The notes: a model not told the origin generated them from the sequence alone. 64,000 bases of DNA from Dinghuibacter silviterrae (GCF_004366355.1 NZ_SODV01000001.1:682001-746000); one strand, 5' to 3'; numbered from the stretch's first letter, positions 35,831 through 43,987 are shown. Program-made: numbers and translations.

Positions 35831-36000
35831 TGTGGAGTGATGGAATTTGGCAGACATACCCTCTTGTCTCGGGGGTGGGGAGTTCGGGAAAAACATAGAG
35901 TAATGCCGTGTCCGTCTTGCGACAGTCACGACTGGGGTTGACCACCACAACATTGCGCTACGGCTAACCGCCCCGTGGAGGTTCGAGTCCTCCCTCTACA
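35831..36000 (+). tRNA. tRNA-like RNA, class II (Leu-type) with a 90-nt insertion in the variable arm
   Basis: All tRNA arms can be drawn. Acceptor TGTGGAG (35831-35837) pairs with CTCTACA (35994-36000). D arm: ATG/CAT around GAATTTGGCAGA, a Leu-like D-loop with GG (35840-35857). Anticodon stem CCCTC/GGGGG with loop TTGTCTC (35859-35875; anticodon position GTC, 35866-35868). T arm GGAGG TTCGAGT CCTCC (35977-35993). A variable stem GGGG (35877-35880) / CCCC (35971-35974) encloses 90 nt, with an inner stem GCCGT (35905) / ACGGC (35960). There is no encoded CCA, the discriminator is G, and the next base of the loop after GTC is a pyrimidine, so charging is doubtful. A terminator follows. It could be a real unusual tRNA, a tRNA-derived regulatory RNA, or a decayed gene. 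Confidence 0.5.
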
Positions 36001-36018
36001 GCTCTCTCTGATGGTGAT

Positions 36019-36056
36019 AAAAAGGCCCGCGTAAGTTCTCTTACAGGGCTTTTTTG
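36019..36056 (+). terminator. Terminator of the tRNA-like gene
   Basis: AAAAAGGCCC-GC-GTAAG (36019-36035), loop TTCT, then CTTAC-A-GGGC followed by TTTTTT (36040-36055). The stem plus flanking A and T runs fits a bidirectional rho-independent terminator, and supports transcription of the RNA above. Confidence 0.65.
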
Positions 36057-36057
36057 C

Positions 36058-36145
36058 TTTGCGCCGGCGGCCTAACTGGACAATTTAGGCCGCCGGCGCA
36101 AAACCGCTAATGATGGCCCTTCGGGCAGGGCGCCTGTGGCGCCCT
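36058..36145 (+). repeat. Dispersed palindromic element, copy C
   Basis: A perfect 18-bp stem TTTGCGCCGGCGGCCTAA-type (36058-36075 with 36085-36102), a 9-nt loop, then ACCGCTAATGATGGCCCTTC and GGGC (UUCG hairpin 36116-36126) and hairpin AGGGCGCC/GGCGCCCT (36127-36145). It directly follows the terminator of the tRNA-like gene. Confidence 0.75.
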
Positions 36146-36182
36146 AGGGGTCCCCTGCGGGGGCCTAAGGGGGGCAGTTTTG

Positions 36183-36214
36183 TTTGGCCACATTCAAAAA
36201 ATTTATTATCTTTG
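36183..36214 (+). promoter_or_regulatory. Promoter of the DUF4395 gene
   Basis: TTTG (36183-36186), 20-nt spacer, TATCTTTG (36207-36214). The ATG at 36235 is 20 nt on, leaving room for a short leader. Confidence 0.65.
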
Positions 36215-36234
36215 ATGTGGTCCAATTCTTTCTT

Positions 36235-36669
36235 ATGACTAATCCGTCCGCTCATATCAATGAACCTGTCGTTAGGATCGTGGCGTTTGAGGTAGCGGTC
36301 CTGGCTATCAGTTTTACCTTCACCCATCTGTTGGTCATCCCTCTTTTTCTCCTGTTCGACTTTTACCTCCGGGGTTGGGAACTCCGCCGCTATAGCCCCC
36401 TGCGTTGGCTCGCCGTCCAGGTCAACCGTTTCTTTTTCCATGACCGGTATAAACCCGTCTTTGCCGCGCCCAAGGTTTTTGCGGCCAGGATCGGCGCCAT
36501 CCTAAGCCTGGCCATCATCGGTTTGTACGTGTTCGAGTCCCCCCTTCTGAGCGTCGGCCTGACCACCGTGATGATCTGTTTCGCCCTCCTGGAATCCCTG
36601 GTGGGGTTTTGCGCCGGGTGCTACCTGTACAGCTATTACGAGAAGCTACGGCACCACTTCCATTTTTAG
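36235..36669 (+). CDS. DUF4395-like membrane protein
   Basis: Start at MTNPSAHINEPVVRIV (36235); 144 residues, about four membrane helices, with INEPVVRIVAFEVAVLAI and FCAGCYLYSYYEKL matching DUF4395. A Cys pair region near the C-terminus (FCAGCYL) is typical. Function unknown; some family members sit beside thioredoxin genes, not so here. Confidence 0.72.
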   Translation: MTNPSAHINEPVVRIVAFEVAVLAISFTFTHLLVIPLFLLFDFYLRGWELRRYSPLRWLAVQVNRFFFHDRYKPVFAAPKVFAARIGAILSLAIIGLYVFESPLLSVGLTTVMICFALLESLVGFCAGCYLYSYYEKLRHHFHF

Positions 36670-36693
36670 ACAGCATTTAGACCGCCGCGGTCG

Positions 36694-36701
36694 TACCTTT
36701 G
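36694..36701 (+). promoter_or_regulatory. -7 element TACCTTTG of trmB
   Basis: TACCTTTG ends 7 nt before the trmB ATG (36709), implying an almost leaderless mRNA. Confidence 0.6.
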
Positions 36702-36708
36702 CCCCCCT

Positions 36709-37413
36709 ATGGGCTACAAAAAGCTGATCCGTTTTGCCGCGATCAAAGAATTCCCGCACGTCCTGGAATACCCACAGGGTATGCCCGGCCGTTGGGCGGA
36801 TTTCTTTCACAATACCCATCCCCTGACCCTGGAGCTGGCTTGCGGGAAGGGGGAGTATACCATTGGGCTGGCAAGGCTGTACCCGGAGGGCAACTTTATC
36901 GGGGTGGATATCAAGGGTAACCGCATCTGGGTGGGTGCCAGCAAGGCCCTGGCGGACAATCTTGCCAACGTCGCCTTTCTCCGGAGCCAGATCGAGTTGC
37001 TGCCGACGTATTTTGCGCCGGGCGAGGTCAAAGACATCTGGATCACCTTTCCCGATCCCCAGCTCCAGCTATCCAGGGCCAAAAAACGCCTGACCCATCC
37101 GCGATTCCTTCGCCAGTACCGCGAGTTCCTCCGTCCGGACGGGCAGGTGCACCTCAAAACGGACTCACCGGACCTGTACGCCTTTACCCAAACGGTGATC
37201 GGGTTGTACGACCTTCCGCTGTACGAATCCTCCGATAATATCTATGCCCGGGCCGAGGTCAGTCCGGAGCTTTCCATACGTACCCATTACGAAGGCCTGG
37301 ACATCGCCGGGTCCAAAAGGGTACACTACCTCCGTTTCGGTCTGCGCGAGACGCTGCTCGACGAACAGCGGGCCGAAGCGCTAAAAGAACTGCTGCAACA
37401 TGCCGTTGATTGA
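36709..37413 (+). CDS. trmB: tRNA (guanine-N7-)-methyltransferase
   Basis: The 234-residue protein has the SAM-binding motif LELACGKGEYTIGLARLYP, the following acidic VDIKGNRIW and the catalytic-pocket motif ITFPDPQLQ seen in all TrmB enzymes. It makes m7G46 in the variable loop of tRNAs. It overlaps the DUF5522 gene by 14 bp. Confidence 0.95.
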   Translation: MGYKKLIRFAAIKEFPHVLEYPQGMPGRWADFFHNTHPLTLELACGKGEYTIGLARLYPEGNFIGVDIKGNRIWVGASKALADNLANVAFLRSQIELLPTYFAPGEVKDIWITFPDPQLQLSRAKKRLTHPRFLRQYREFLRPDGQVHLKTDSPDLYAFTQTVIGLYDLPLYESSDNIYARAEVSPELSIRTHYEGLDIAGSKRVHYLRFGLRETLLDEQRAEALKELLQHAVD

Positions 37414-37600
37414 GGGAACCGACTTCTATTACAACGAGAAGGGCCTCATGGTATTTACGGAGACCTACCACCTGAAGCGGGGGTTTTGTTGCGGCAGCGG
37501 CTGCAAGCACTGCCCGTTCGGGTATGAAAATGTGCCCGAGCCACGGCGGACTGAGCTGAGACAAGCAAAGCCTCCGCGCGATGTCCCTCGAAAACCATAA
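37400..37600 (+). CDS. DUF5522 small Cys-rich protein
   Basis: 66 residues with FTETYHLKRGFCCGSGCKHC (about residues 14-33), the DUF5522 signature with four to five Cys that likely bind zinc or iron-sulfur. Small Bacteroidota-specific family. It overlaps trmB upstream and the annotated hydrolase frame downstream, so probably co-transcribed with trmB. Confidence 0.78.
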   Translation: MPLIEGTDFYYNEKGLMVFTETYHLKRGFCCGSGCKHCPFGYENVPEPRRTELRQAKPPRDVPRKP

Positions 37601-37625
37601 ATTGCTCTCCCATCAACTATTGCCC

Positions 37626-39491
37626 ATGCGTCGTATTCTTTGGCTGACCCTCTGCCTCGGCCCCCTGATCGCCAGTGCCCAAAATAACGCTGATACCCTC
37701 CTGGCCTTTATCCAGGCGAACTATACCAAGATCGAGCGCCGCATCCCGATGCGGGACGGCGTAAAACTGTTTACGGCGATCTATATCCCCCATGACACCA
37801 CCGAGGACCACGCATTCATGATGATGCGCACCCCTTATTCGTGCGCCCCCTACGGGGAAAATAGCTTTCCCCGGCGACTGGGCCCCAGCCGTTTTTTCCC
37901 CAGGGAAAAATACATCTTCGTCGTCCAGGACGTCCGGGGACGGTACATGAGCGAAGGACAGTTCCAGGAAATGACGCCGGCCATCGACAATAAGCGCAAC
38001 AAAAAGGACGTGGACGAAAGCAGCGATACCTATGATACCATCGACTGGCTGCTGAAGAATATTGACCACAACAGCGGCAAGGTGGGTATTTACGGCATTT
38101 CCTACCCGGGCTTTTATGCGTCGGCCTCTCTTCCGGGCGCGCACCCCGCCATCAAGGCGGTTTCCCCCCAGGCACCCGTCACCGACGAGTTCGTGGGGGA
38201 CGACGCCAACCACCGGGGCGCGTTTTTCCTGTTGGACAACTTCGACTTCATGAATTTCTTCGACCATCCCCGGCCGGAACCCTGGATGAAGTATCCCTCG
38301 ATGTTCGACGTGAAGTATGACGATGCCTACGACTTTTTCCTGAAGCTGGGTCCGGTCAAAAACGCCAACGACCTTTATTTCAAAAACCAGAGCAAAATCT
38401 GGAACGAATACCTGGAACACCCCACCTACGACAGCTATTGGCGGGCGCGCAACATCCGCCCACACCTGAAGGGGATCACGCCCGCGGTCCTGGTGGTCGG
38501 TGGCTGGTTTGACGCCGAGGACCAGTTTGGCGCCCTAAAGACATTCGAGGCCGCGAACAAACAAAACCCCGGAGCCGACATCCACCTCCTGATGGGCCCC
38601 TGGACGCACGGCGCCTGGGCCAGGGGTGAATGGAGCCACTACGCGGATTACGCGTTCGGAGCCAACACCAGCGCGTACTTCCAGCAGCTGGAGCTCGACT
38701 TTTTCAATTTCTACCTGAAGGGAACGGGCAAACCGGACCTGGACAAGGCAACGGTTTTCGTCACCGGGTCCAACGAATGGCGGAAATTCACCGCCTGGCC
38801 CCCGGATGAAAGTACCCCCCAGACCTGGTATATGGGCTCGTCCCATACCCTCTCGACGGACAAACCCATGATCCCTTCCTCCTACGATACGTACGTCTCC
38901 GACCCCGCACATCCTGTTCCCTACATCAATGGGGTAAAATCCGGCCGGGACAACAACTATATGGGCGCCGACCAGCGGTTTGCCGCCCTGCGACCGGACG
39001 TCCTCACCTATACCAGCGACGTCCTTTCCAGCGACATGACCCTGACCGGTGAGATCGACGTAGACCTGTATGCGTCTATCACGGGTACGGACGCCGACTT
39101 TATCGTAAAGGTCATCGACGTACTGCCGTTGGAGCCTCAGGGTGCCGCCGCCCCCAGCACGGAAGAAAAAGCCCTCGGCGGGTACGAACAGCTCGTCCGG
39201 GCAGAGGTGATGAGGGGTAAGTTCCGGAAAAGCTGGGAACACCCCGAGCCGTTTGACCCGGGGTCGCCGACGCGGGTGTCGTTTGCCCTGAACTCGATCG
39301 CCCATACCTTTAAGGCAGGGCACCGGCTTATGGTGCAGGTGCAAAGCAGCTGGTTTCCCCTGGTGGATTTGAATCCGCAAACCTTTGTGGATATTCCGCA
39401 GGCGAAGCCCGGGGATTTTAAGACGGCTACGATAAAGCTCTACCACGACACCAAACATCCGTCTTCGATCACGGTGCGGAAGCTGCCGTAA
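37626..39491 (+). CDS. CocE/NonD-family secreted hydrolase (X-Pro dipeptidyl-peptidase S15 type)
   Basis: From MRRILWLTLCLGPLIASA (37626) 621 residues with signal peptide. The hydrolase domain has RIPMRDGVKLFTAIYIP, the nucleophile in GIYGISYPGFYAS (Ser about 158) and GPWTHGAWA with the catalytic His; the C-terminal jelly-roll (LTGEIDVDLYASITGTDADF, PGSPTRVSFALNSIAHTF) is the X-Pro/S15 C-domain. It may cut peptides or ester/amide bonds in the periplasm. Confidence 0.9.
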   Translation: MRRILWLTLCLGPLIASAQNNADTLLAFIQANYTKIERRIPMRDGVKLFTAIYIPHDTTEDHAFMMMRTPYSCAPYGENSFPRRLGPSRFFPREKYIFVVQDVRGRYMSEGQFQEMTPAIDNKRNKKDVDESSDTYDTIDWLLKNIDHNSGKVGIYGISYPGFYASASLPGAHPAIKAVSPQAPVTDEFVGDDANHRGAFFLLDNFDFMNFFDHPRPEPWMKYPSMFDVKYDDAYDFFLKLGPVKNANDLYFKNQSKIWNEYLEHPTYDSYWRARNIRPHLKGITPAVLVVGGWFDAEDQFGALKTFEAANKQNPGADIHLLMGPWTHGAWARGEWSHYADYAFGANTSAYFQQLELDFFNFYLKGTGKPDLDKATVFVTGSNEWRKFTAWPPDESTPQTWYMGSSHTLSTDKPMIPSSYDTYVSDPAHPVPYINGVKSGRDNNYMGADQRFAALRPDVLTYTSDVLSSDMTLTGEIDVDLYASITGTDADFIVKVIDVLPLEPQGAAAPSTEEKALGGYEQLVRAEVMRGKFRKSWEHPEPFDPGSPTRVSFALNSIAHTFKAGHRLMVQVQSSWFPLVDLNPQTFVDIPQAKPGDFKTATIKLYHDTKHPSSITVRKLP

Positions 39492-39525
39492 GGGCCGGGG
39501 CGGGCCCATTGGGAGCGCGCGCCCC

Positions 39526-39999
39526 CTACTCCAGCGCCGTGCACGTCCCCAACGTCCGCACGGTAAAATTCACCGAATTGGCGATAAAGCATTTGTGGTG
39601 GGCCGCGTCATGCAACGCCTCCACCTTAGCGACCATGGCCTGCTCCGCGACGGTCACCGTCGGGTGGAGCACCACCTCGGTGAAGCGTCCACCACCATCC
39701 GCGGTTTCTTCCATAAAACCCTTGGCATGGTCGGCATAGTCGACGACAGACACCCCGGCTTCCGAACACAGGTGAAGGAACCACAACATGTGACAGGAGG
39801 AAAGCGAAGCCACCAGCAATTCTTCCGGGTTGTAGCGACCCGGGTCACCCCGGAAAGCGGGGTCCGAAGAGCCCGGCAGATCCGGCTTTCCGGCGACGTG
39901 TTGGGTAAAGGCCCGCTCATAGACGGTATACCCCGTGGTCCCCTTGCCGCGGTTCCCGGTCCAGAGGAGGTCCACCTTGTACTGGTGCGTTTTACCCAT
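39526..39999 (-). CDS. OsmC-family peroxiredoxin-like protein
   Basis: The 157-residue protein has the OsmC fold with PEELLVASLSSCHMLWFLHL (peroxidatic Cys) and a second Cys in HKCFIANSVNF near the end. It would reduce organic hydroperoxides. Start 4 bp after the DUF420 stop, so it is the last gene of the SCO-DUF420-OsmC unit. Confidence 0.9.
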   Translation of the reverse strand: MGKTHQYKVDLLWTGNRGKGTTGYTVYERAFTQHVAGKPDLPGSSDPAFRGDPGRYNPEELLVASLSSCHMLWFLHLCSEAGVSVVDYADHAKGFMEETADGGGRFTEVVLHPTVTVAEQAMVAKVEALHDAAHHKCFIANSVNFTVRTLGTCTALE

Positions 40000-40003
40000 G
40001 ATG

Positions 40004-40567
40004 CTAGTAGTATTTGCTGACCATGACGTAGACGATCACCCCCGTTACCGCCACATACAGCCATAAGGGCCAGGTGATCCTCGCCAGCTTCCGGTGCTTG
40101 TCGAATTTTTCCTGGAACGCGCGTTGCAACGTAAACAGGACAAAGGGGATGATGATCCCCGACAAAAGGATGTGCGACGTGAGAATGACATAGTAGACGT
40201 AGCGTAAACCGCCCGCCGCTGCCTTTTCCGCGTCATCCAGGTGGCCGTCCCTGTTGAGGTCGCCGTACAGCGTAGACGGGTTGGACGCGTGATAGATCAC
40301 ATAGGACACCAGGAAGATCGCGCTCAGGACGACCGCCAGCAGGTTGGTCCATTTGTGGGCCTGCACCTGACCATGGCGGATAAACCAAAGACTCGCAAGC
40401 AGCAAGATGGCCACCGTGGCGTTGAGGGTCGCGTGGAAAAGAGGCAATACCGAGGTATTGAATCCAAAGTTTATCTTGACCGATGGCACCAGGATCAGGA
40501 AAGCCACCGCCAGGGGAACGGCAACGGACACGATGATGATCGGGAGGGTGAGGTTCTTATTCTTCAT
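40004..40567 (-). CDS. DUF420 membrane protein with an EF-hand-like insertion
   Basis: The 187-residue protein has five membrane helices and the DUF420 features LPLFHATLNATVAILLLASL, HKWTNLLAVVLSAIFLVSYV and LRYVYYVILTSHILLSGIII, with conserved His for haem or copper. Residues 103-114 read DLNRDGHLDDAE, a canonical EF-hand calcium loop (D103, N105, D107, E114) in the loop between helices. DUF420 proteins accompany cytochrome oxidase assembly. It overlaps the SCO gene as ATGA. Confidence 0.85.
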   Translation of the reverse strand: MKNKNLTLPIIIVSVAVPLAVAFLILVPSVKINFGFNTSVLPLFHATLNATVAILLLASLWFIRHGQVQAHKWTNLLAVVLSAIFLVSYVIYHASNPSTLYGDLNRDGHLDDAEKAAAGGLRYVYYVILTSHILLSGIIIPFVLFTLQRAFQEKFDKHRKLARITWPLWLYVAVTGVIVYVMVSKYY

Positions 40568-41259
40568 TCTCTATTGAAAAGATTGCGTTTCTCGTTCTTT
40601 TTCTTCTCCAGGGTCAGCAACACAATGTCCCCCGCCAGCCGCGCCATATCCGCGGTGTCCTGTCCGTTATAATATCCCCGGACAAAACGGTCCTTGTCCA
40701 GCAAGACCATCCGGTCCGTATGGACGAAGTTCTGGTGCCCGCTGTCCATGGCTGCCACCTTGAAATCCCGCTCCGCGAGTGTATAGATCGAATCCTTGCT
40801 CCCCGTGAGCATCCACCAGTTGTGGTGCAACACCCCAAACCGGTCCGCATACTCTTTAAGCACCGGAACCGAGTCCCGCTCGGGATCCACGGAGAATGAA
40901 ACAAACTGGACGATCGTATCGTTGGTCAGGAACATCTGCTGGAGGTGTTGCATATTCCGGGTCAGGGTGGGGCAAAAAGAAGGACAATGGGTAAAAAAGA
41001 AGTCCGCCACGATAATCTTGCCCTTGGCGTCCTGTAAGGATACCTTCTGCCCGAGCTGGTTGGTCAGCGTAAAATCAGGAATGACGTGCCAGACCGTATC
41101 AAACGTCTGCTTGCCGTGGTCCGTGACCTCCACGATCGTGTCCGCGATATAGTGCCCGGGCATGACCAGGGCCTTTTCGCTATAGGCCTTTACCAGGAAA
41201 TAGCAAATGAGCGGTACAAAGATCACCACACACATTACGATCATCGACCTTTTATTCAT
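40564..41259 (-). CDS. SCO1/SenC-family copper chaperone for cytochrome oxidase
   Basis: 231 residues with an N-terminal helix, the copper ligands C92-x3-C96 (HCPSFCP) and the distal His in NFVHTDRM. It lies directly behind the oxidase genes, so it probably loads CuA of CtaC. Its own TATCTTTG promoter box and a terminator before it make it a separate unit. Confidence 0.93.
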   Translation of the reverse strand: MNKRSMIVMCVVIFVPLICYFLVKAYSEKALVMPGHYIADTIVEVTDHGKQTFDTVWHVIPDFTLTNQLGQKVSLQDAKGKIIVADFFFTHCPSFCPTLTRNMQHLQQMFLTNDTIVQFVSFSVDPERDSVPVLKEYADRFGVLHHNWWMLTGSKDSIYTLAERDFKVAAMDSGHQNFVHTDRMVLLDKDRFVRGYYNGQDTADMARLAGDIVLLTLEKKKNEKRNLFNRE

Positions 41260-41263
41260 GCCG

Positions 41264-41271
41264 CAAAGATA
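41264..41271 (-). promoter_or_regulatory. -7 element TATCTTTG of the SCO-DUF420-OsmC unit
   Basis: Minus-strand TATCTTTG ends 4 nt before the SCO ATG (41259). It follows the operon terminator directly. Confidence 0.55.
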
Positions 41272-41284
41272 CCGCCCAAACGCG

Positions 41285-41311
41285 AAAAAGCCGGCTATAG
41301 AGGGCCGGCTT
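41285..41311 (-). terminator. Terminator of the act-cta operon
   Basis: Stem AAGCCGGC/GCCGGCTT (8 bp, 41288-41295 with 41304-41311), 8-nt loop, TTTTT on the minus strand. Sits 22 bp after the subunit IV stop. Confidence 0.7.
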
Positions 41312-41332
41312 CTTCAATATCATAAAATGCCA

Positions 41333-41758
41333 CTATTTCAGGGGTTCGGCAGGTGCCGTCTCCACCTTCTCCGTCGGCGCCTTTTGTACGTCCCTGGGAG
41401 AATACCTGGACCGCAGGTTCAGCCACGAATCCCCATCCGCCAGGAAGGCAACAACGAACCAGATAAACAGGCTCAGGGGGATCAGGATGCTCCGGATCAT
41501 GTTGGTCACTTCATAACGCAAGTGCATGAACTCGGCTACGATATACCCGGCTTTCAGGAAGGTGAAGAACAGGAAGAAAACCGGATTGATCCACTTCAGG
41601 TTCTCGGGGATGTGATGGCTCACCATGCTGCCCCACGCTACTTCAGCAATGGTGATCACCAACAGGATCCAGAAAACCCTCCAGATACGCTTGATGGTCA
41701 TACCACCTTCGTGTTCGTGCAATACCTCGTGCGTATTGTCTTGTGTATTCTCGGACAT
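41333..41758 (-). CDS. Cytochrome c oxidase subunit IV-like protein
   Basis: 141 residues, three membrane helices (VFWILLVITIAEVAW, FFTFLKAGYIVAEFMHLRYE, ILIPLSLFIWFVVAFLAD), prokaryotic CoxIV family. His-rich N-terminus (THEVLHEHEGG). Last gene of the main respiratory operon. Confidence 0.85.
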   Translation of the reverse strand: MSENTQDNTHEVLHEHEGGMTIKRIWRVFWILLVITIAEVAWGSMVSHHIPENLKWINPVFFLFFTFLKAGYIVAEFMHLRYEVTNMIRSILIPLSLFIWFVVAFLADGDSWLNLRSRYSPRDVQKAPTEKVETAPAEPLK

Positions 41759-41779
41759 AAGATCTTTATTAAAAATGAT

Positions 41780-42454
41780 TTAAAGCAGGTAATAGCAGGT
41801 GAACACGAAAACCCATACCAGGTCGACAAAGTGCCAGTACAAACCGACCTTTTCGACCATTTCATAGTGACCGCGGCGATCGTAGGTTCCTTTGAGGATG
41901 TTGGTGAGGATCACACAGTTGATGACCACCCCGCTGAATACGTGGAAACCGTGAAAGCCCGTTACCGTGAAAAAGTAGTTGGTAAAGGCAGTGCTGGCGA
42001 CCGTCCCATCCCTGTTGGGGAAAGGATTGCGACCCCACCAGGCACCTTCGTGAAACAGGTGGTTCCATTCCCAGGCCTGGCAACCCAAAAAGCAAAGACC
42101 ACCGATGATCGTCAGGAACAACCACTTGGCGGCCCCGTTCTTATCCATATGGTGACCGGCGTTCACAGCAAGTACCATGGTAACGGAGCTCATGATCAGG
42201 ATAAAGGTCATGAGACTCACAAAGACCAGCGGCGCGCCGCTTTCTATAAAAGGAGCGGAACTGAATACTTTATTCGGGTCGGGCCAGGAAGCCAGTGAAA
42301 AACGGGTCGTCCACAGGGAGATCAGGAAAGCGCCAAAGGTGAACGCGTCGCTCATCAGGAAGAACCACATCATCAGCTTACCATAACTCACATTGTAGGG
42401 GCTCTTACCTCCACTCCACGATGTTTGTACGTTCGCTACTGCAGCAGTTGCCAT
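41780..42454 (-). CDS. ctaE: Cytochrome c oxidase subunit III
   Basis: 224 residues, multi-helix protein with CQAWEWNHLFHEGAWW, VTGFHGFHVFSGVVI and GLYWHFVDLVWVFVF, all subunit III landmarks including the lipid-binding His-rich helix. Second of two subunit III-type genes in the operon. Confidence 0.93.
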   Translation of the reverse strand: MATAAVANVQTSWSGGKSPYNVSYGKLMMWFFLMSDAFTFGAFLISLWTTRFSLASWPDPNKVFSSAPFIESGAPLVFVSLMTFILIMSSVTMVLAVNAGHHMDKNGAAKWLFLTIIGGLCFLGCQAWEWNHLFHEGAWWGRNPFPNRDGTVASTAFTNYFFTVTGFHGFHVFSGVVINCVILTNILKGTYDRRGHYEMVEKVGLYWHFVDLVWVFVFTCYYLL

Positions 42455-42479
42455 GAATTCAGTTTTAAAGTCTACAAAA

Positions 42480-43049
42480 TTATTGAATCATTATGAAAAA
42501 CACCAGGAGGTATAACCACAACAGGTCCACGAAGTGCCAGTACACGCTCACGATCTCGATGGGCACCGCGCTGTAGTTCCGGCTGCGACCGCTAAAGGCG
42601 CGGACAAACTGGACGACCAGCGCTACAATACCGCCGAGCACGTGTACCGCGTGCAAACCGAAAATGATGTAGAGGAAGGACACCGCTACGTCATTCGTAA
42701 ACCGCAACCCCTGCGCCCAAAGGGTTTCAAAACCCCGGAACTGCAACCCCACGAAGAGAAAGCCGCCCAGCGCAGTCAGACTCAGGAGGAGCCGGTACCG
42801 GCGCATCTGTCTTTCCTTAAACGCCCGCAGACACATCTGTATCGTCAGGCTCGTCAACAACAACACCCCCGTGGAATACCAGAAAATGGTCGGCAGGGTA
42901 AAGCCCTGCCAGTCCGCCTGGTTGCGCTTCACGATGACGGCACTGGTCAACCCCGCAAACATCATAACGATGCTGCCGATCGCCAGCCACAACGTGAACT
43001 TGTGCGGATGCAACCTTTTTCTTTCTGTACCCATTTGTATTGCGCTCAT
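42480..43049 (-). CDS. Cytochrome c oxidase subunit III-like protein (shorter paralogue)
   Basis: 189 residues, five membrane helices, with FGLHAVHVLGGIVALVVQF and SVYWHFVDLLWLYLLVF. It begins at the last base of ctaB (overlap 1 bp). Two adjacent subunit III genes of different length are common in Bacteroidota aa3 operons; probably both are part of the enzyme. Confidence 0.9.
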   Translation of the reverse strand: MSAIQMGTERKRLHPHKFTLWLAIGSIVMMFAGLTSAVIVKRNQADWQGFTLPTIFWYSTGVLLLTSLTIQMCLRAFKERQMRRYRLLLSLTALGGFLFVGLQFRGFETLWAQGLRFTNDVAVSFLYIIFGLHAVHVLGGIVALVVQFVRAFSGRSRNYSAVPIEIVSVYWHFVDLLWLYLLVFFIMIQ

Positions 43050-43987
43050 TAACTAACTACTTGATGCACTTTATCAAACAACAATGCCAAAAACACCACC
43101 GGCAGATAGATATAGCTGCTGAACATCACCCTCCGGGCCGCTTTCGCTGACATTTCCCTGAGCAGCCGTATACACTGCACCAGGAGAAACACATTGGCCA
43201 GGGCCACAATCCCCAGGCTCACGATCCCGCTCATGTGAACGGCGTAGGGCAATACACCGACCGGGAACTGCGCCAGGGCATAGATCACCGCCTGAACGGC
43301 CGAGAAACGCGTGGGACCCTTATCGGAAGGCAGGAGCTTGAACCCCGCCCGCGAGTAGTCCCCGTGCGCCAGCCAGGCGATCGCCCAGAAGTGCGGAAAC
43401 TGCCACAGGAACTGTATCCCGAAAAGGATCAGACCACCCGTCCAGTTGAACAGCGGCCCCGTGTCGAAGGCTGCCGCCCAGCCGATAAGACAGGGCAACG
43501 CACCCGGAAACGCACCCACGAGGACTGCCGAGGAGTTTACCTTTTTGAGCGGCGTATAGATAAACGCGTACAAAAAAAGACTCAACCCACTCAGTGCCGC
43601 CGCCTGCCAGCTAAAAAAGAACTGCAATATGCCAATCCCCAGGACACCCGCCAGGAAAGCGAATACCCAGGCTTCAGACTCACTCATCCTTCCCGACGCG
43701 ACCGGGCGGTTCGCCGTCCGTTTCATCTTCGCGTCGGTATCTTTTTCCACCACCTGGTTGATGGCGTTGGCGCTACCGGTGACCAGGATGCCACCCAAGG
43801 CCAGCAACAAGACCATCTTCCAGTTCAGGCTGACGATGTTGGGCGCCAGCTCATAGCTCACCACGCTGCTGAACACCACCATGATGCTCAGGGACAACTT
43901 GACGAGCTGCAGGTAATCCTTTAACTTCTGCTTCACGGCCACCCAAACGGCGGCTCCATGCCCTCCGATCGTCTGCTCCTGTGTCAA
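43049..43987 (-). CDS. ctaB: Haem O synthase (protoheme IX farnesyltransferase)
   Basis: 312 residues, about nine membrane helices, UbiA-type with NAINQVVEKDTDAKMKRTAN (NxxxD) and a second Asp-rich motif region. It adds a farnesyl group to haem B to make haem O, later haem A, for CtaD. Overlaps ctaD by 4 bp (ATGA). Confidence 0.95.
   Translation of the reverse strand: MTQEQTIGGHGAAVWVAVKQKLKDYLQLVKLSLSIMVVFSSVVSYELAPNIVSLNWKMVLLLALGGILVTGSANAINQVVEKDTDAKMKRTANRPVASGRMSESEAWVFAFLAGVLGIGILQFFFSWQAAALSGLSLFLYAFIYTPLKKVNSSAVLVGAFPGALPCLIGWAAAFDTGPLFNWTGGLILFGIQFLWQFPHFWAIAWLAHGDYSRAGFKLLPSDKGPTRFSAVQAVIYALAQFPVGVLPYAVHMSGIVSLGIVALANVFLLVQCIRLLREMSAKAARRVMFSSYIYLPVVFLALLFDKVHQVVS

Larger units (their letters stand above)
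35623..36234. other. Non-coding gap of about 610 bp with a tRNA-like gene
   Basis: 35640-35830 is AT-rich and holds a plus-strand TAGTTTTG box (35732-35739) without an open frame behind it. Then come the tRNA-like RNA, its terminator, palindromic copy C and the promoter of the DUF4395 gene, all listed separately. 36146-36180 is a G/C-rich run with further short hairpins. Confidence 0.5.

Noticed and set aside
35745-35948. 67-codon minus-strand frame over the tRNA-like gene
   Set aside because: It runs through the paired arms of the tRNA-like RNA; composition is not protein-like.
35831-36000. tmRNA or a group I intron in a tRNA
   Set aside because: 170 nt is too short for tmRNA and no tag-peptide frame or pseudoknots are visible; the insertion lies in the variable arm, not the anticodon loop, and lacks a group I core.
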